Of a stretch of 64,000 bases of DNA, positions 10,475 to 22,444 are shown piece after piece. The notes below the pieces were generated by a model. The model saw only the letters and a list, made by a program, of their open reading frames with translations, ran no database searches and was not told the DNA's origin. Location of the stretch: positions 67,518,001 through 67,582,000 of the forward strand of contig OZ231126.1 of NCBI GenBank assembly GCA_965153355.1, in the 5' to 3' direction. How positions within the stretch are numbered: position 1 is the stretch's first letter; every line of letters starts with the position of its first letter. Origin of the DNA: Flaccisagitta enflata (lineage: Eukaryota > Chaetognatha > Sagittoidea > Aphragmophora). A program made the translations under genes and the position numbers.

Positions 10475-11441
10475 TGATTTTTTTCAAATGAAACAAAAGA
10501 TGACGACATGAATCCTAGACGAATGGACATAATCAATATCTGAAAAAAACGCCTTAAAGAGTAGGTTTTGGCATTTATTCTCGCCAAATTTCAGCATTCG
10601 GTCTCAAGTAGTTTAGCCTCAATCGCTTTTTGAAGTCAACCCATGAATCATCCAAAATAACTTTTTTTAACCATGGTAAAAAAAAAAAGAAAACTACTTG
10701 TTCGTCAGTGTTTAACATCCAAGCAATGAGAAAAACATAGCAAAATCCATGACCATTTTGAAGCTCTGCAAAAGATCTTTCAAATGAGACCTTGCTGGAT
10801 GTCCTAGCTCTATGCGTTTAGAAATGGCATAAGGATGAAGACAGGTAGTTAAGAATTTGGAAATTCACTACATCATTTTCATGGGTTATCTTTATTCTGA
10901 CTTAAAAATCAAACGCATTGAGTCAGAAATTTGTTCTTGGTGCCATTTAAAAGAAAATTTGAAGCTCTTTAATTTGCTCATGGATAACAAGTAGCTAAGA
11001 CAATCCTGAGCTGCACCTTAGACAAAAATGGAAAGACTAAAATTGCTCATCGGAAAAAAAATGAAATGAGCATTTTTTTCAATCAGTGATTTTTTTCTTC
11101 AAACCTTTGCCATTTCTAAACAAATAAAGCTACAATTTCCAGCAACGTTGCATTTGGAGAGCTTTTAAAGGGTCATGGATTTTCTATGGTTCAGGTCCAT
11201 AGTTAAACCAAAATTAGCAAAACAAAGTGTTTGTATTTTTTCTTTTCTATAGGAGCAGAAAGAAATTGATGTCTTCACTTCAATTATAAATTGAAGCTAA
11301 ACTACTTGAGACCAAATGCTGAAATTTGGCAAGAATAAATGCCAAAACCTACTCTTTCAGGTGTTTTTTTTTTCAGAATTTGATTATGTTGATTGGTTTA
11401 GGATTTATGTCGTTATCTTTTGTTTCATTTGAAAAAAATCA
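10475..11441. mobile_element. 967-bp TA-flanked element with ~150-bp TIRs
   Basis: The ends start TGATTTTTTTCAAATGAAAC and match in reverse complement over about 150 bp with a modest number of differences. TA flanks both ends (10473-10474, 11442-11443). It interrupts a family E copy, which resumes at 11444 with the GACCTACCACC array. No transposase frame. Its interior holds a module (CATGACCATTTTGAAG) shared with other TA-flanked elements. Confidence 0.8.
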
Positions 11442-11443
11442 TA

Positions 11444-11640
11444 CTTGACCTACCACCAGACCTATCCGACCTATCCCCAGCTCGATCAGACCTAACCGTG
11501 GCTGATTGTTTTAGTGAATGAAATGATGAACGATATGAGTTTTCAATAGATTTCAAACATTTCCAGCGATTTTTCATTCAAGCGTGACCGACGGATGGAC
11601 GGACAGACAGAGCCTCTGATAGAAGTGCTATGGCTTATAT
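11444..11640 (+). repeat. Family E, resumed after insertion
   Basis: Continues the array and tail of 10285-10470: GACCTATCC units, GTGAATGAAATGATG, TTTTTCATTCAAGCGTG and a GGAC tract. Confidence 0.7.
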
Positions 11641-11644
11641 GCTT

Positions 11645-11748
11645 CTTTTCGTGATTTTCAACTCGAGCGTGACGTGACCGACCGACCGACCGACCGACCG
11701 CCCGCCCAACAGACAGAGCTAGTTATAGAGGTGCTATGGCGCACCTAA
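11645..11748 (+). mobile_element. Helitron-like 3' end, AGGTGC hairpin subfamily
   Basis: An ACCG tract, then ACAGAGCTAGTTATAG, then the hairpin AGGTGC-TATGGC-GCACCT ending in CTAA. Body and terminus plan match the CGCGAC subfamily while the stem sequence differs. Confidence 0.6.
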
Positions 11749-12275
11749 AAAGCTTATAAGGCTTGATGCTCTGTCGGACTTGAAACTGGCTGCCGACGGC
11801 CCTATGAGAATCTGCGCCATACACGTATGCAGTATGTTCTAAAAAGCTATGTATTAAACAAGTGCTAAATTTCAAAACTTTGTTAACTGTACTTCATCCT
11901 AAATTTAAAGGCGAAATTCATCCATCGTTGATCTTTTGTCAAAAAGTTGTAGTTCGCTGTTTGATCGCTGATGTCTTCTTTGCTCAGTATCCTATGAACA
12001 TAAGACTAACGATTTTTCATTTCATAGAAATCCGATCTTATTACTTAAGGGCAGGGCCAGGGGTACAGAGTCAATGTGTAGTATATGTAGAAGGGACAAG
12101 AGAACAAGACTTGCCGCCCCCCTCCCCCCCAAAAAAAACCCAATTGATAGAGGAAATAGAAACATTTCTGTCTGGTATTCAGATGGCATTTCATATTTTT
12201 GTACCATGTACCCTCCGTGGTCTCGTTAGCGATCTCAATCTGTGTCTTTTGTTTTTAAGTGTTTTAAGCGGGTAA

Positions 12276-12372
12276 TGTTTAAGGGTTAGGGGTGGGGTTA
12301 GGTTTAGGGATGGGGTGGGTTTTAGGGTTAGGGATAGGGTTTGGGTTAGGGTTAGGGCTAGGTGTGGGTCTG
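12276..12372 (+). repeat. Degenerate TTAGGG-type block
   Basis: Irregular TTAGGG, TTTAGGGA and TTGGG units. Its inverted partner is at 34268-34360. It sits inside a dispersed duplication, so it is not a chromosome end. Confidence 0.75.
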
Positions 12373-12584
12373 CTTTCATATGTTTAAGCTCGAGTGTGCT
12401 TGAATAAAGATTTGCTCATGCGGGGATTGATTTCGCTAACATTACCTTAAATGGGTTTCCCATCAATCGATATCATCACTAATAGTATTTTACTATAGTT
12501 ACCACCAGGCCCGGCCAGAGGGGAAGCCACTCCCATCTAAGATGGGGGCCCAGGATCTAAGGGGTCGCGGCAGTGTCCTTTGGA

Positions 12585-12825
12585 TCAGAAAAAAAAAAGA
12601 GATAAAAAGAGAAAAGAGAGGAAAAAAAAAGTAAAAAAAAGAAAAGAAAAAAAGAAAAGAAGTATAAAGAAAAAAGAAAAAAAAAGAGGAAAAAAATAAA
12701 AAAACAAGATGAAAAATAAAGAAAAAAAAAAAACAGAAAAAAAAAAAAGAAAAAAAAATGAAGATAGATGAAAAAAAAGAAAAAAAGTAAGAGGAGAGTT
12801 TAAAGTGATAACAAAAAAAGGTTTA
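12585..12825 (+). repeat. A-rich (AAAAGA)n tract
   Basis: Simple A/G sequence, matched by a T-rich tract at 33880-34030 in the inverted copy. Confidence 0.9.
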
Positions 12826-13064
12826 GTCAGTGTAGATAGTCATAAATGATCAGCTTTATTTCTTCCAAGCGGGTACCTAGCACCTAGCAACTAGTACCTG
12901 GCACCTAGTTTTCTTTTTTTTTAATTTCTTTTCTTTTTTTTTTTTTTGTCTTTTTTATGTACAAAATACAAAAATCAGATTGTAAGTCGTGGAAGAAGAA
13001 ATTAAAGCACTTAAGCAAATTTCAAGGCAGTAAATTGATAATTCAAAACTAAGAATTTAACATT

Positions 13065-13188
13065 GCGGATGGGTGGGCAGGGGGGGAAATGCGCGTTTTC
13101 ACACTTTTTGACTCATGTTCACGGACCAACCGACCGACCAACGGACGGACGGACAAAGCCTCTCATAGAGTTGCGTGTCCGCAACTAA
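13065..13188 (+). mobile_element. Helitron-like element, 5'-truncated
   Basis: It lacks CAAGGCC but keeps GCGGATGGGTGGGCAG, the ACCG/GGAC tract and the hairpin GTTGCG-TGTC-CGCAAC with CTAA. The stem carries two paired changes relative to GTCGCG/CGCGAC. Confidence 0.65.
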
Positions 13189-13197
13189 AAAACAAAA

Positions 13198-13720
13198 CTA
13201 GTCATCTAAGGATCGCACATGGTCAGCGGTACCCAATGCCCTGCTGGGAGTGATCCAGTGAAGAAGTGGAGTGAGAGCAGGGCAGCGCTATTATGTCCTG
13301 TAGAACACAGGGGGGAATTTCAAGAAGTCCGTCCTTCCATCTATCCTGAGGGGGCTCTAGATGGCTGATATAAGCCACTGAAGGCATATTTGAGGGCTGG
13401 AGGGTATAATTAAGGCACAGAGAGCTGATTGGAGGTTTGGAGGACTGGTTTCATGCTTGGAGGGCTGATTGAAGGTCTGGAGGGCAGATTTGAGGTCTAG
13501 AGGGCAGTTTTGAGGCATGGGGGGGGCTGATTTGAAGCCATGAAGGCTGATTTGAAGCCTGGAGGGCTAAATTGAGGTCTGGGAGGGCTAATCTGAGGAC
13601 TTGATGGTCAAAGGGGGGGGGGCAGACGGAAGGACAGACGGAAGGATGGACAGAAGGACGGATGGAGGTCTCAAAATTCCCCCCTGTGTTCTACAGGACA
13701 TCGCAATAAGAAGCGGCCCC
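13198..13720 (+). mobile_element. D-family element, copy 3
   Basis: Complete leader (CTAGTCATCTAAGGATCGC). The left terminus is damaged (GGGCAGCGCTATTATGTCC in place of the GGCCCCAAAGGGCC stem) and the right terminus is also broken (CATCGCAATAAGAAGCGG). The interior is a GAGGGCTGATTTGAGG array of 25-27 bp units. Confidence 0.75.
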
Positions 13721-13722
13721 AA

Positions 13723-14258
13723 CTAGTCATCCAAGGATCGCACATGGTCAGCGGTACCCGATGCCCTGCTGGGAGTGATCCAGTGAAGAAGTGGAGTGAG
13801 AGCAGGGCAGCGGCCCCAAAGGGCCGATGTCCTGTAGATCACAGGGGGGAATTTCCATACGTCCTGAGGAGGCACATTTCTGGCAATAGATGACTGATTC
13901 AGGCCAAAGAAGGCATATTTGAAGGCTGGAGGGCAGAATTGAGGCTTTGAGAGTGGATTTGAGGTTTGGAGGGCAAATTTGAGCCACAGAGGGCTGATTT
14001 GATGCTTGGAGGCCTAGTTGAAGGTCTGGAGGGCAGATCTGAGGTCTGTAGGTCAGATTTGAGGTGGGGGGGGCTGATTTGAAGCCTAGAAGGCTGATTT
14101 GAGGCCTGGAGGGCTAAATTTAGGGCTGGGAGGGCAAATTTGAGGCCTTGATGGCCAACGGGGGGGGGACGGAAGGACAGACGGACGGACGGACGGACGT
14201 ATGGAAATTCCCCCCTGTGTTCTACAGGACATCGGCCCTTTGGGGCCGCTGCCCAAAA
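13723..14258 (+). mobile_element. D-family element, copy 4
   Basis: The best-kept copy: leader, left terminus GGCCCCAAAGGGCCGATG, array of about 13 units, a GGAC tract, and right terminus CATCGGCCCTTTGGGGCC. It lies head-to-tail directly after copy 3. Confidence 0.85.
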
Positions 14259-14526
14259 AGGGGATAAGAAGCAAGATGTGGAGGGGGGCCGGCCAAGGGG
14301 TCTACTAGGGGGGCCTGCCATTTCTCTGGTCGGGCCTGGACTTACCACCAATCTGTTATGTTATGATTAAAAGTGAAATTTAACAAGACGATCATAAAGA
14401 TTTACAAAATTTGTTATGACACTCCGAAAAATGATTTGACAACGAAAAGAATTGACAGCTAGTTAATGACGAATCAACGCCTGTTTTACAATAATTGATA
14501 CTGTTACACTTTCACATTTTATTTTT

Positions 14527-14625
14527 TGGTCGGTCTGTCCCTAACTTTTTTGAATTGCGAGCGGTTTTCGCATTACAGCCCCTGCCCAACAGTCCGCGAC
14601 TGTCTTGACGTGTATCCGGCCTTTA
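14527..14625 (-). mobile_element. Helitron-like 5' half
   Basis: Minus-strand GGCCGGATACACGTC through CGCGGACTGTTGGGC and GCGAAAACCGC. The 3' hairpin is absent. Confidence 0.5.
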
Positions 14626-14804
14626 TTTTTTTTTTTTCTACTTCTATCTTCTCATCCTGTTCTGCGATCCATATAAGTCGGTGCTACCGGCTCTTAGGTC
14701 TTAGCCGCGATTTTTCCAGTCTTGCCGCTTTTTGAGCGCCTTTTGGCCGCGTATATATTAACGTTTTCTGCACCATCAAAAGACGAATCTGACGGCTGAG
14801 ACAT

Positions 14805-15090
14805 AAACTAAGGGCGTGTTTCTAGTGAGTATAAAAAACGCGCTTGTTCCCGTGAAACGCCGCGATAACAGCGTGAACACATGTTGAGAATTTCGGTGTC
14901 CCACGAAGGAGTGAGCGAAGTGAGTGAGCGAGCCGTGAACGGAGCGGTAGCCAGCGAAGCAGGCGCTGCCGGGCACCGGTGAGCAGGTGGGCGGTGCAGG
15001 CGAACAGAACGTAACGAGCGACCGAGTGGGCCGTTAAAAACGCGATCGTCTTTGACTAGAAATGCCCTCTTTGACGGCTGAGAGATAAAC
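14805..15090 (+). repeat. Family J repeat
   Basis: Contains GGGCGTGTTTCTAGTGAG, palindromic GAGTGAGCGAAGTGAGTGAGCG and GTTAAAAACGCGATCG. Related pieces flank Helitron-like copies at 5440-5523, 5674-5700, 28861-28935 and 29104-29130, and another is at 44727-44800. Function unknown. Confidence 0.5.
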
Positions 15091-15094
15091 TGAC

Positions 15095-15600
15095 CGGCCC
15101 GGAAAAATAAACGCTACATTTCATGACTTAAGATTCGCTTCAGCGGCGCGCGAAAAGAAAAACCTGCTGGTGCGATAAAATTACGGCTTTGGTAACGTCG
15201 GATTCGTTGTAACAGGATACGCTTTTCGAAAATGTTACAATTTCTAGCCTAATTCCAAAGTATTGCGCTTGATGCTGATACAAGAACGGATGGATAGAAG
15301 AGTACAAGGCCGGGTATGCTGAGCCCAGAAACGCGTCAGGATATATGCGACCCGGGATATGCAACAAAAAGGTGACTGAGCAGACAGATGGAGCCTCATA
15401 TACTGATTATATAATACTTGAATTATGCTGCAGTGGAGAACCTGGAATCAACAGGAAAACGAAAACCCCGGTTTCTTTCTCTCGGCCCCCCTCATACTCC
15501 CAAAGAAATTTGTTTGGACATCTTAGAATAGGTCTGAGCCTCAAGTAAGGGGACACGATGTAAGCCACATGGCAACAGGCTGCACCACTTTTGATTTGTT
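15095..15600. other. Sequence with no gene seen
   Basis: Contains ACAAGGCCGGGTATGCTGAG, possibly a divergent Helitron-like 5' end at about 15304. No supported coding frame. Confidence 0.4.
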
Positions 15601-15603
15601 GTA

Positions 15604-16206
15604 ACAATGGCAAAAGAAAAAACCGGATGCTCAGTTTTTGCTAACTGATTGAAAACCATTCATACCCCATACTTAAAATCTATGACCATTTTAAAGAGCT
15701 CCAAAAACTCTACAAATCTAGACCAAGCAAAAGTTATTAGCTCAAGTCGTTTTCAAATGACATAAGATTGAAGTCCAACACCCATATTCTTGACAGACCG
15801 AAGAAGGTAGATTGCGATGCCTCACAATAAAGTACTTCTTGACTTACATATTCTGTGGAATGAAGCAATCAAATAAATTGAATAAAATCCATGATGAAAA
15901 TGAAGCATTTCGAATTTTCTACAAGATGGAACCAAATAGAACTGACAGTTTTTCTTCGTTTAGAAGCTATATCAATTTAAAGGAGGACAGTCAAAAATGG
16001 TAGAAACCAGATTTGAGATCTTTTAGTAGTTATCTTCAAAGTATCATAACTTCTAAAGTTTTTAAGCTAGAACGTTCTAAGACAGCTCAGATGAAAGATT
16101 TTTTGAAGCTCTTTAAAACCATCATGAATTTTTTTAGCTTGTCTTTCTTAGTTACTGAGTAATCTTAGGTTAAAAAATCGCGTTCGGTTTTTTTCTTTTC
16201 CATTGT
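15604..16206. mobile_element. 603-bp TA-flanked TIR element
   Basis: Ends ACAATGGCAAAAGAAAAAAC (left) and its imperfect reverse complement at right, flanked by TA at 15602-15603 and 16207-16208. The interior has CTATGACCATTTTAAAGAGC, the module shared with 10475-11441. Confidence 0.65.
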
Positions 16207-16286
16207 TACAGTTTCGCCTCGCTATGTAATTTCACCAACTTATTTTTAACTTTTTCAAATGAAATATTTTTGACAATTGTATTGTA

Positions 16287-17268
16287 CAGGGTTTTTCACG
16301 CCAACACGCCGATTACGAAACGACATTTCTCAGCTGCTAGATATGAGAAAAAAATTCTGATAAAGGATTGTACAGCTTAGAAGCTCGGATTTTGTTTGTT
16401 GACTTTGTCTATGGTTAGATTCCAAGACGTTCACCCATAATAGATCTTTTAAAAGAACTCGACTTTTCCATTAGCATTACCATTTCAATAAAATGAATCT
16501 TCTGCTCCATGAAACAAGCATCAACTTTAAAGGAGCATTGCTTCCAAACGAATAAAGTTACAGATCTCAGATTGGTCCCATTTTAAAGAGTTGTTTTTGC
16601 TCTTTAATATGTGACCAATTCTGGGTGTGTAGCTCAATTCATTTAGAAGCCGTGCTCCTCCAAAGTTGATGATACTCGGTAGTGAAAGTCGGCCCCATGA
16701 GATCATGGAGGAGCGCCATTCAATCATTAACTTTAACATTGTTGCAAAGGGGGAGACGCTCAAAATGATGGCGATTTCCAAAATTGCATTAGAGTACTAC
16801 TACTAACAACTAACGGACTGACCAACCAGCTTACTCGTGGAACAAACAAAAGACCACCAGAAAGAAAAACGCAATGTGAAGCTGTCACATTTGGAAAAAA
16901 ACATCTATGAAGTTTGATATCGAATAAGGAATGCTACGCAACTGCATGGCACTTTTTCAGCTCACTTTATCTAGCAAAAGAAACTAATTAAATTCAATTT
17001 GGAATCTAGACTGCATTTTGGCTTCATTTGTTTGGACATGGCCTGAGGATTGCTTTCTCAAAGTAATAACTTATTGGCACTTATCCAAATTCTGAGGATT
17101 TGTTCACTGAGCTATGACAGGTAAACTAGTTGGAATCAAACCATCGCAATTTCAGACAACAAAATCGGAGCTCAAGAGCTATTTAGAGTATTTTTCAGAA
17201 ATCAATTATCATGTCTGGGGGCTGAGAAACGTCGTTTTGTAATCGGCGTGTTGGCGTGAAAAACCCTG
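16287..17268. mobile_element. 982-bp TA-flanked element with 48-bp TIRs
   Basis: The termini start CAGGGTTTTTCACGCCAACA and match over 48 bp with two differences. TA flanks at 16285-16286 and 17269-17270. No transposase frame. The interior carries the CCATTTTAAAGAGTTG / GTAGCTCAATTCATTTAG module seen in neighbouring elements. Confidence 0.85.
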
Positions 17269-17589
17269 TATTTCTACAATTGTAATGAAGGAAGTAAAAA
17301 TTGTCAGGCCCCATAAGATATGCGCCAAGCTTAACTATACTGCAGGGACATATGGTCCCCTACCCAGACGTACAGTCATTCTGCCAGTTAAAAAAAATAA
17401 TACATACATATTGTTCTGATTTTGGCTGCTCTTTTGCCAACTCCCCTTTCTTCAAAATTATTCCGGGGAAAACAGTCGAATAATTTGCTCTAAATAAAAT
17501 CGTTGGTCTTATGGCACGACCTCTTAAGCCGTCTCTCGCGGTCCGGGGCCACTTCTTGCCGTGCTCAGCCGCCTCCATCGGCTTCATGC

Positions 17590-18050
17590 CCTCTCCCGCT
17601 TTTTACTGCCACCTCTGACCACCTTCAACAGCTTCTTGCCATCTCTGCCCGCGTCATGCCCTCTCCCGCTATCTATTGCCACGTCTGACCACCTTCACAA
17701 GCTTCTTGCCATCTCTGACTGCGTCATGCCCTCTCCCGCTATCTATTGCCACCTCTAACCGCCTTCACTAGCTTCTTGCCATCTCTGACCGCGTCATGCC
17801 CTCTCCCACTATTCATTGCCACCTCTAACCGCCTTCACTAGCTTCTTGCCATCTCTGACCGCATCATGCCCTCTCCCGCTATCTATTGCCACCTCTTACC
17901 ACCTTCACTAGCTTCTTGCCATCTCTGACCGCATCATGCCCTCTCCCGCTATTTATTGCCACCTCTAACCGCTTTCACTAGCCTCTCGCCATCTCTGACC
18001 GTGCTATTCAGTCTTTTATCATGTCTTGCAACTTCATGCTACTCCTGACC
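17590..18050 (+). repeat. 70-bp minisatellite
   Basis: About 6.5 units of 70 bp, each with CTTCTTGCCATCTCTGACCG, GTCATGCCCTCTCCCGCT and TATTGCCACCTC. The array is interrupted at its right end by the element at 18056-18516, after which degenerate CTTCTTGCCA text continues. Confidence 0.85.
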
Positions 18051-18055
18051 TCATA

Positions 18056-18516
18056 ACCATGGCAAAGAAAAAAAAGACAGTAATTTCAATATACTCCTGA
18101 GCACTTATCTTTTTGATCTGCTGAAAATCCTTTTAGGGAGTAATAGTTAATCAAATTACCTACTCAGCAAAAAAATCAGGATGACTTTTTTGAGTTCTGA
18201 TTTTTTTGCTGAGTCACAAAATCAACACACTATGAACGCCTGAGAAGATTTTTGAGGTTGCCAAAAAGAAATAAGCTTTGAGGTTACAATTGTATGTCAA
18301 GTGAAAATCATACGCCATTGGCGAATCATCATTTGACAAATTATGCAAAAATTGTCGCTTAAGCCACAAAAATCACATTTTTTTAGTTCTGATTTTTTTG
18401 CTGAGTCACAAATTTGTCGTACTACTACCACCTAAAAGGATTTTAAGTTATTCAATAAAATGGGCTTGTAGTGCCACTTTGAAAATCACCGTCTTTTTTT
18501 TTTTTTTTGCCATAGT
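18056..18516. mobile_element. 461-bp TA-flanked TIR element
   Basis: Ends ACCATGGCAAAGAAAAAAAA and imperfect reverse complement (GCCATAGT), with TA flanks at 18054-18055 and 18517-18518. It separates two stretches of CTTCTTGCCA-type minisatellite. Internally GATTTTTTTGCTGAGTCAC occurs twice. Confidence 0.6.
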
Positions 18517-18519
18517 TAG

Positions 18520-18705
18520 TTCATACCACTTCTTGCTGCTCTCAATCACTTCATGCCATTTCTTGCCGCTTCTTTCCACTTGCCAACTCCTACCATTACT
18601 TGCCACTTCTTTTCGCTTCTTGCCATTTCATGCCGCTTCGTGCTATTTCTTGCCATTTCTTTCCACCTCTTACCATTTCTTTACGCTTCTCCACACCTTC
18701 CAAGT
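18520..18705 (+). repeat. CTTCTTGCCATT minisatellite
   Basis: Degenerate 11-13 bp units, apparently a continuation of the array to the left of the 461-bp insertion. Confidence 0.7.
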
Positions 18706-18844
18706 GCCTATGTACCGACCTCCACACTCGTTCTCTGCAACGGCAGCGGCCTCTGAACCGGCTAGCGCCTTCATATTCGCCAGAATTTATTGTTTTTCTT
18801 TGAATGAATATTGAGGTTGGAAGCCGTAGACCAAATGCTCCATC

Positions 18845-19035
18845 ATGACGTCGTCATAGTAGTCGTAATCGTTGAGGCAGTCGTGGTCATCGTAATCATC
18901 GTCGTATTTGTTGTCCAGGTTGTCTTTTACATCGTCGTTCTTTAAACTTCCACATCGTCTTTTTCGTCTTTGTGGTCGTCATCGTCACCATCGTCGTGAT
19001 CATCGTCGTTGTCATCGTTGTTACCTTTTCTTCGA
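18845..19035 (+). repeat. GTC/ATC trinucleotide-rich tract
   Basis: Irregular TCGTC/GTCATC units. The Asp-rich frame on the minus strand follows from this composition and is not taken as a gene. Confidence 0.6.
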
Positions 19036-19235
19036 TAAGTTCGTAGGTTAAGTTCCGCCAGCCTGCTACCCTCCAATTCCAGTCCTTTTAAGGTTACATT
19101 AATTCTGACATCTATTCTGAATTGACACAATTGATTTCGACCTTGAAAGAAGCTCGAATATTAGTACAGTCCTGCTCTAACGGATTTTAAGGGACTAACA
19201 ATTTCTTTCAGTTATTGCCAACAGAAGAAATAAAA

Positions 19236-19320
19236 ACTAGGCCAAGTAGGTCAATAAGGTGCGACGTATGGATCGTCGAACGAATGCGTTACCGACCGAC
19301 CAACGGACACAGCCAGTAAA
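19236..19320 (+). mobile_element. Helitron-like 5' part, GGCCAAGTAGG subfamily
   Basis: GGCCAAGTAGGTCAATAAGG, GATCGTCGAACGAATGCG and an ACCG tract. Matches the fuller copy at 56009-56126. Confidence 0.5.
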
Positions 19321-19779
19321 AAAACGAGTTGAAGTGACCATGAATTCGCAGCTGTTTTAAGAAAAATTCCATTGGTAGCGAGTTCGTGTGATGATTTTAG
19401 TGTGGGATTAAGTTAGATGATCGTACTATTTGTACCGAAATCTCAATCATTCGTTCTGGAGAATTGTACTCTCAGGGCAGTGCCAGATGAGCTTCATTCC
19501 TTTTGTCTGACATGTATGGATTTGTTTTGCTTGTGTGATTGTTTGCTTGTGTGATTGTTTGATTGTTTGAGTGTTTGGTTTTTTGTTTGTTTTTTGTTTG
19601 TTTGTTGTTTTTTTTTTTTTTTTTTTTTTTGTTTTTTTATCGCTGTGGTTTTCCAGCATTCGATCGTTTTGGTTTTTTTTCTCCTGTGAGTGTTGAATTT
19701 AGATAAAAAAAGAAACAAAAAAAAAAAACACACCAACCCATCTGTCTATCAGTCTGTCAGTCTCTCTCTGGTTCTGTCC

Positions 19780-20107
<328 letters not shown>

Positions 20108-20550
20108 GGTGATGACGAGAGGGCATTATTAACATCTCGACCTACGGTTGCCAGATGTCGTTCTTTTGCTGTAAGCCTCAAAAAAGAAAAAAAAAGAGGG
20201 GAAAAAAGAGAGCAATCGAGCAAAACGGGAGAAGGAGCTAAAAAACAGATAAAAATGCGGATGGATACTCAGGCAAGGTTGGATATTTTGTGGCAATACA
20301 TTTTTTATGCTTGTTTAATCTTTGTGGATAGCCTAAAAAGCCATATTCAAAGCATTGGTAGAAAATAGAATCATCCAAGATAGACATGTTTAAAGACCAC
20401 GCTTCTTTTGAGCACGTGATTTTCTTGCCAGTTTATTTAATATACTAAATTTTAAGATTTTATTGACAAAATTGCTTCCTTGTGCTATCTCGGAACAATT
20501 ATTACATAGATATGCTTTTTCCACCCTAATTTGTGGAATAAATATGTTTA

Positions 20551-21149
20551 CTACCTAGGAAATAAATGTAGCACCAACTTCAACTTAAAATATCTCCGCT
20601 TCAAGAAAAGCTAGATACTTTTTTAAAAAAAAAAGATATAAATCTCCATCGAAAAATCTTCAAGATGATTGCAATCTGGTATCTGTACCTTTTTCGTTAA
20701 AAAATGACAACAAAAAGAGTAAAAACAGTCATTATGGAATTTGCAAAATAATTGATCAAGTAAGAATGAGGGTAAATTAGAGACACCTTCAAATTAGATT
20801 ATCTCGGCTTCCAGAAATGCCAGAGAGTTTTAAAAAAAAGCAAATTAATCTATGAAAAAATCTAAGATGAGCGCAATCTCTGGTTTTATGTAAGCCTCCG
20901 GAGGTGCATAAATAACTAGCAAGCTAACCATTTATCTACAAATAATCAGTCTCCACATTGTCCCAACAAAACAGTGAAATACAGTATGCAGTTTACAAAT
21001 AATGTCTGGACTGCATTGCCTTACTCAGTGACAGAAAATAGATAATTCAGTTAAAATTATACTAACCATACTATCGTGAATGTTTCATGATATTTAGGAT
21101 GAAAAATTGAACTATCCCTTGGTTGGTGCTATAATTATTTCCTAGGTAG
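20551..21149. mobile_element. 599-bp TA-flanked TIR element
   Basis: Ends CTACCTAGGAAATAAATGTA and imperfect reverse complement near 21119-21149, with TA at 20549-20550 and 21150-21151. The inverted match continues for about 30 bp (to GCACCAAC). No coding frame. Confidence 0.75.
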
Positions 21150-21514
21150 TAATCAACAATGAACGTAGAGAAAAGAAATTAATTAGGAAATCGTTTAACT
21201 GAAAACTCAGTGATAAAATTCATAAAAGGGTCCCACGGAAAACTCTTAATCTGCTTCCAGGCAAACTTTTTTGCATTTTCAAGAACATGTCTTCCTTCCT
21301 ATGTGTAAGGCCTTGCGGGTTTGGCCGTGAGAAGGCCGAGGCTCAGTTTTAATTCCAAACCCGAAATTCAATTTTGCTTACAAAACAAACCTTTCTTTCT
21401 AGGAGTTTTTTACTTCTATATTATTCTTTCATTCTATCATTCATCAAACTATTTTCTTTTTTTTTCTCACCTTTATGATCAAATTATGTGTTTATATGTG
21501 TCTGTCTGTCTGTC

Positions 21515-21765
<251 letters not shown>

Positions 21766-21834
21766 CTCTCTCTTTATACTTGCATTTATCTCTTTATTTT
21801 TTTTTTATTATGTTGTCCAAACAAATTTTTTCCC

Positions 21835-22372
21835 CTTTTTGGGCAGCGGCCCCAAAAAGACCGATGTCCTATAGGACACAGGGGCAATACCCATGTACAT
21901 CCGTCCGTCCTCATCCTTCCAATCCCCCCGTTGGCCTCAGAAATTTGCCCTCCCAGCCTCAAATTTGCCCTCCCAGCCCTCAATTAGCCCCCAGGCCTCA
22001 ATCAACATTCCAGGCTTCAGATCCAGCCCCCACCTCAATCCTGACCTCCGAACCTCAAATCTGCCTTCCAGACCCTCAAGTAGCCCTCCAAGCATAAATC
22101 AGCCCTCCATGGGCTTAAATTTGCCCTCCAAACCTCAGATACGGCTCTCCAAGCCTTAGTATGCCCTCAGCCTTTAAATATATACCTTCAGTAGCCTAAA
22201 TCAGTCATCTAAGGCCTGAAATATGCCCTCAAAGGACATCTGGAAATTCCCACTAGCTGTTCTACAGGACATCAGCCCCCAGGGCCGCTGCCTACTCTCC
22301 TCCACTTCTTCACTGGATCACTCCCAGCAGGTTCAGGCACCGCTGACCATGTCACGATCCTTAGATGACTGG
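21835..22372 (-). mobile_element. D-family element, copy 6
   Basis: Reverse orientation: the right terminus (GGGCAGCGGCCCC) at 21840, an array of GCCCTCCAGGCCTCAAAT type units, the left terminus near 22258-22290 and leader GCTGACCATGTCACGATCC to 22371. It is adjacent to inverted repeat b, as D copy 1 is. Confidence 0.75.
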
Positions 22373-22444
22373 TGCTCATATTTTTCTCTGTTTTTTTTTT
22401 TTTTTTTTTTGCTGTTCCTGTATGTGTGTGTTTTGTTCATCTTT

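Larger units (their letters stand above)
11762..14395. repeat. Left copy of inverted duplication f
   Basis: Matches reverse complement of 33018-35465. Shared landmarks are the GCATCAAG/GTCGGACTTGAAAC start, the TTAGGG-like block, the GGCCCGGCC / GATGGGGGCC block and the AAATTTAACAAGACGATC end. This copy has private insertions (Helitron-like 13065-13188 and D elements 13198-14258); the other has its own at 33279-33879 and 34492-35080. Confidence 0.85.

Noticed and set aside
12276-12372. Chromosome end (telomere)
   Set aside because: The TTAGGG-like block is degenerate, short, internal, and duplicated inverted at 34268.
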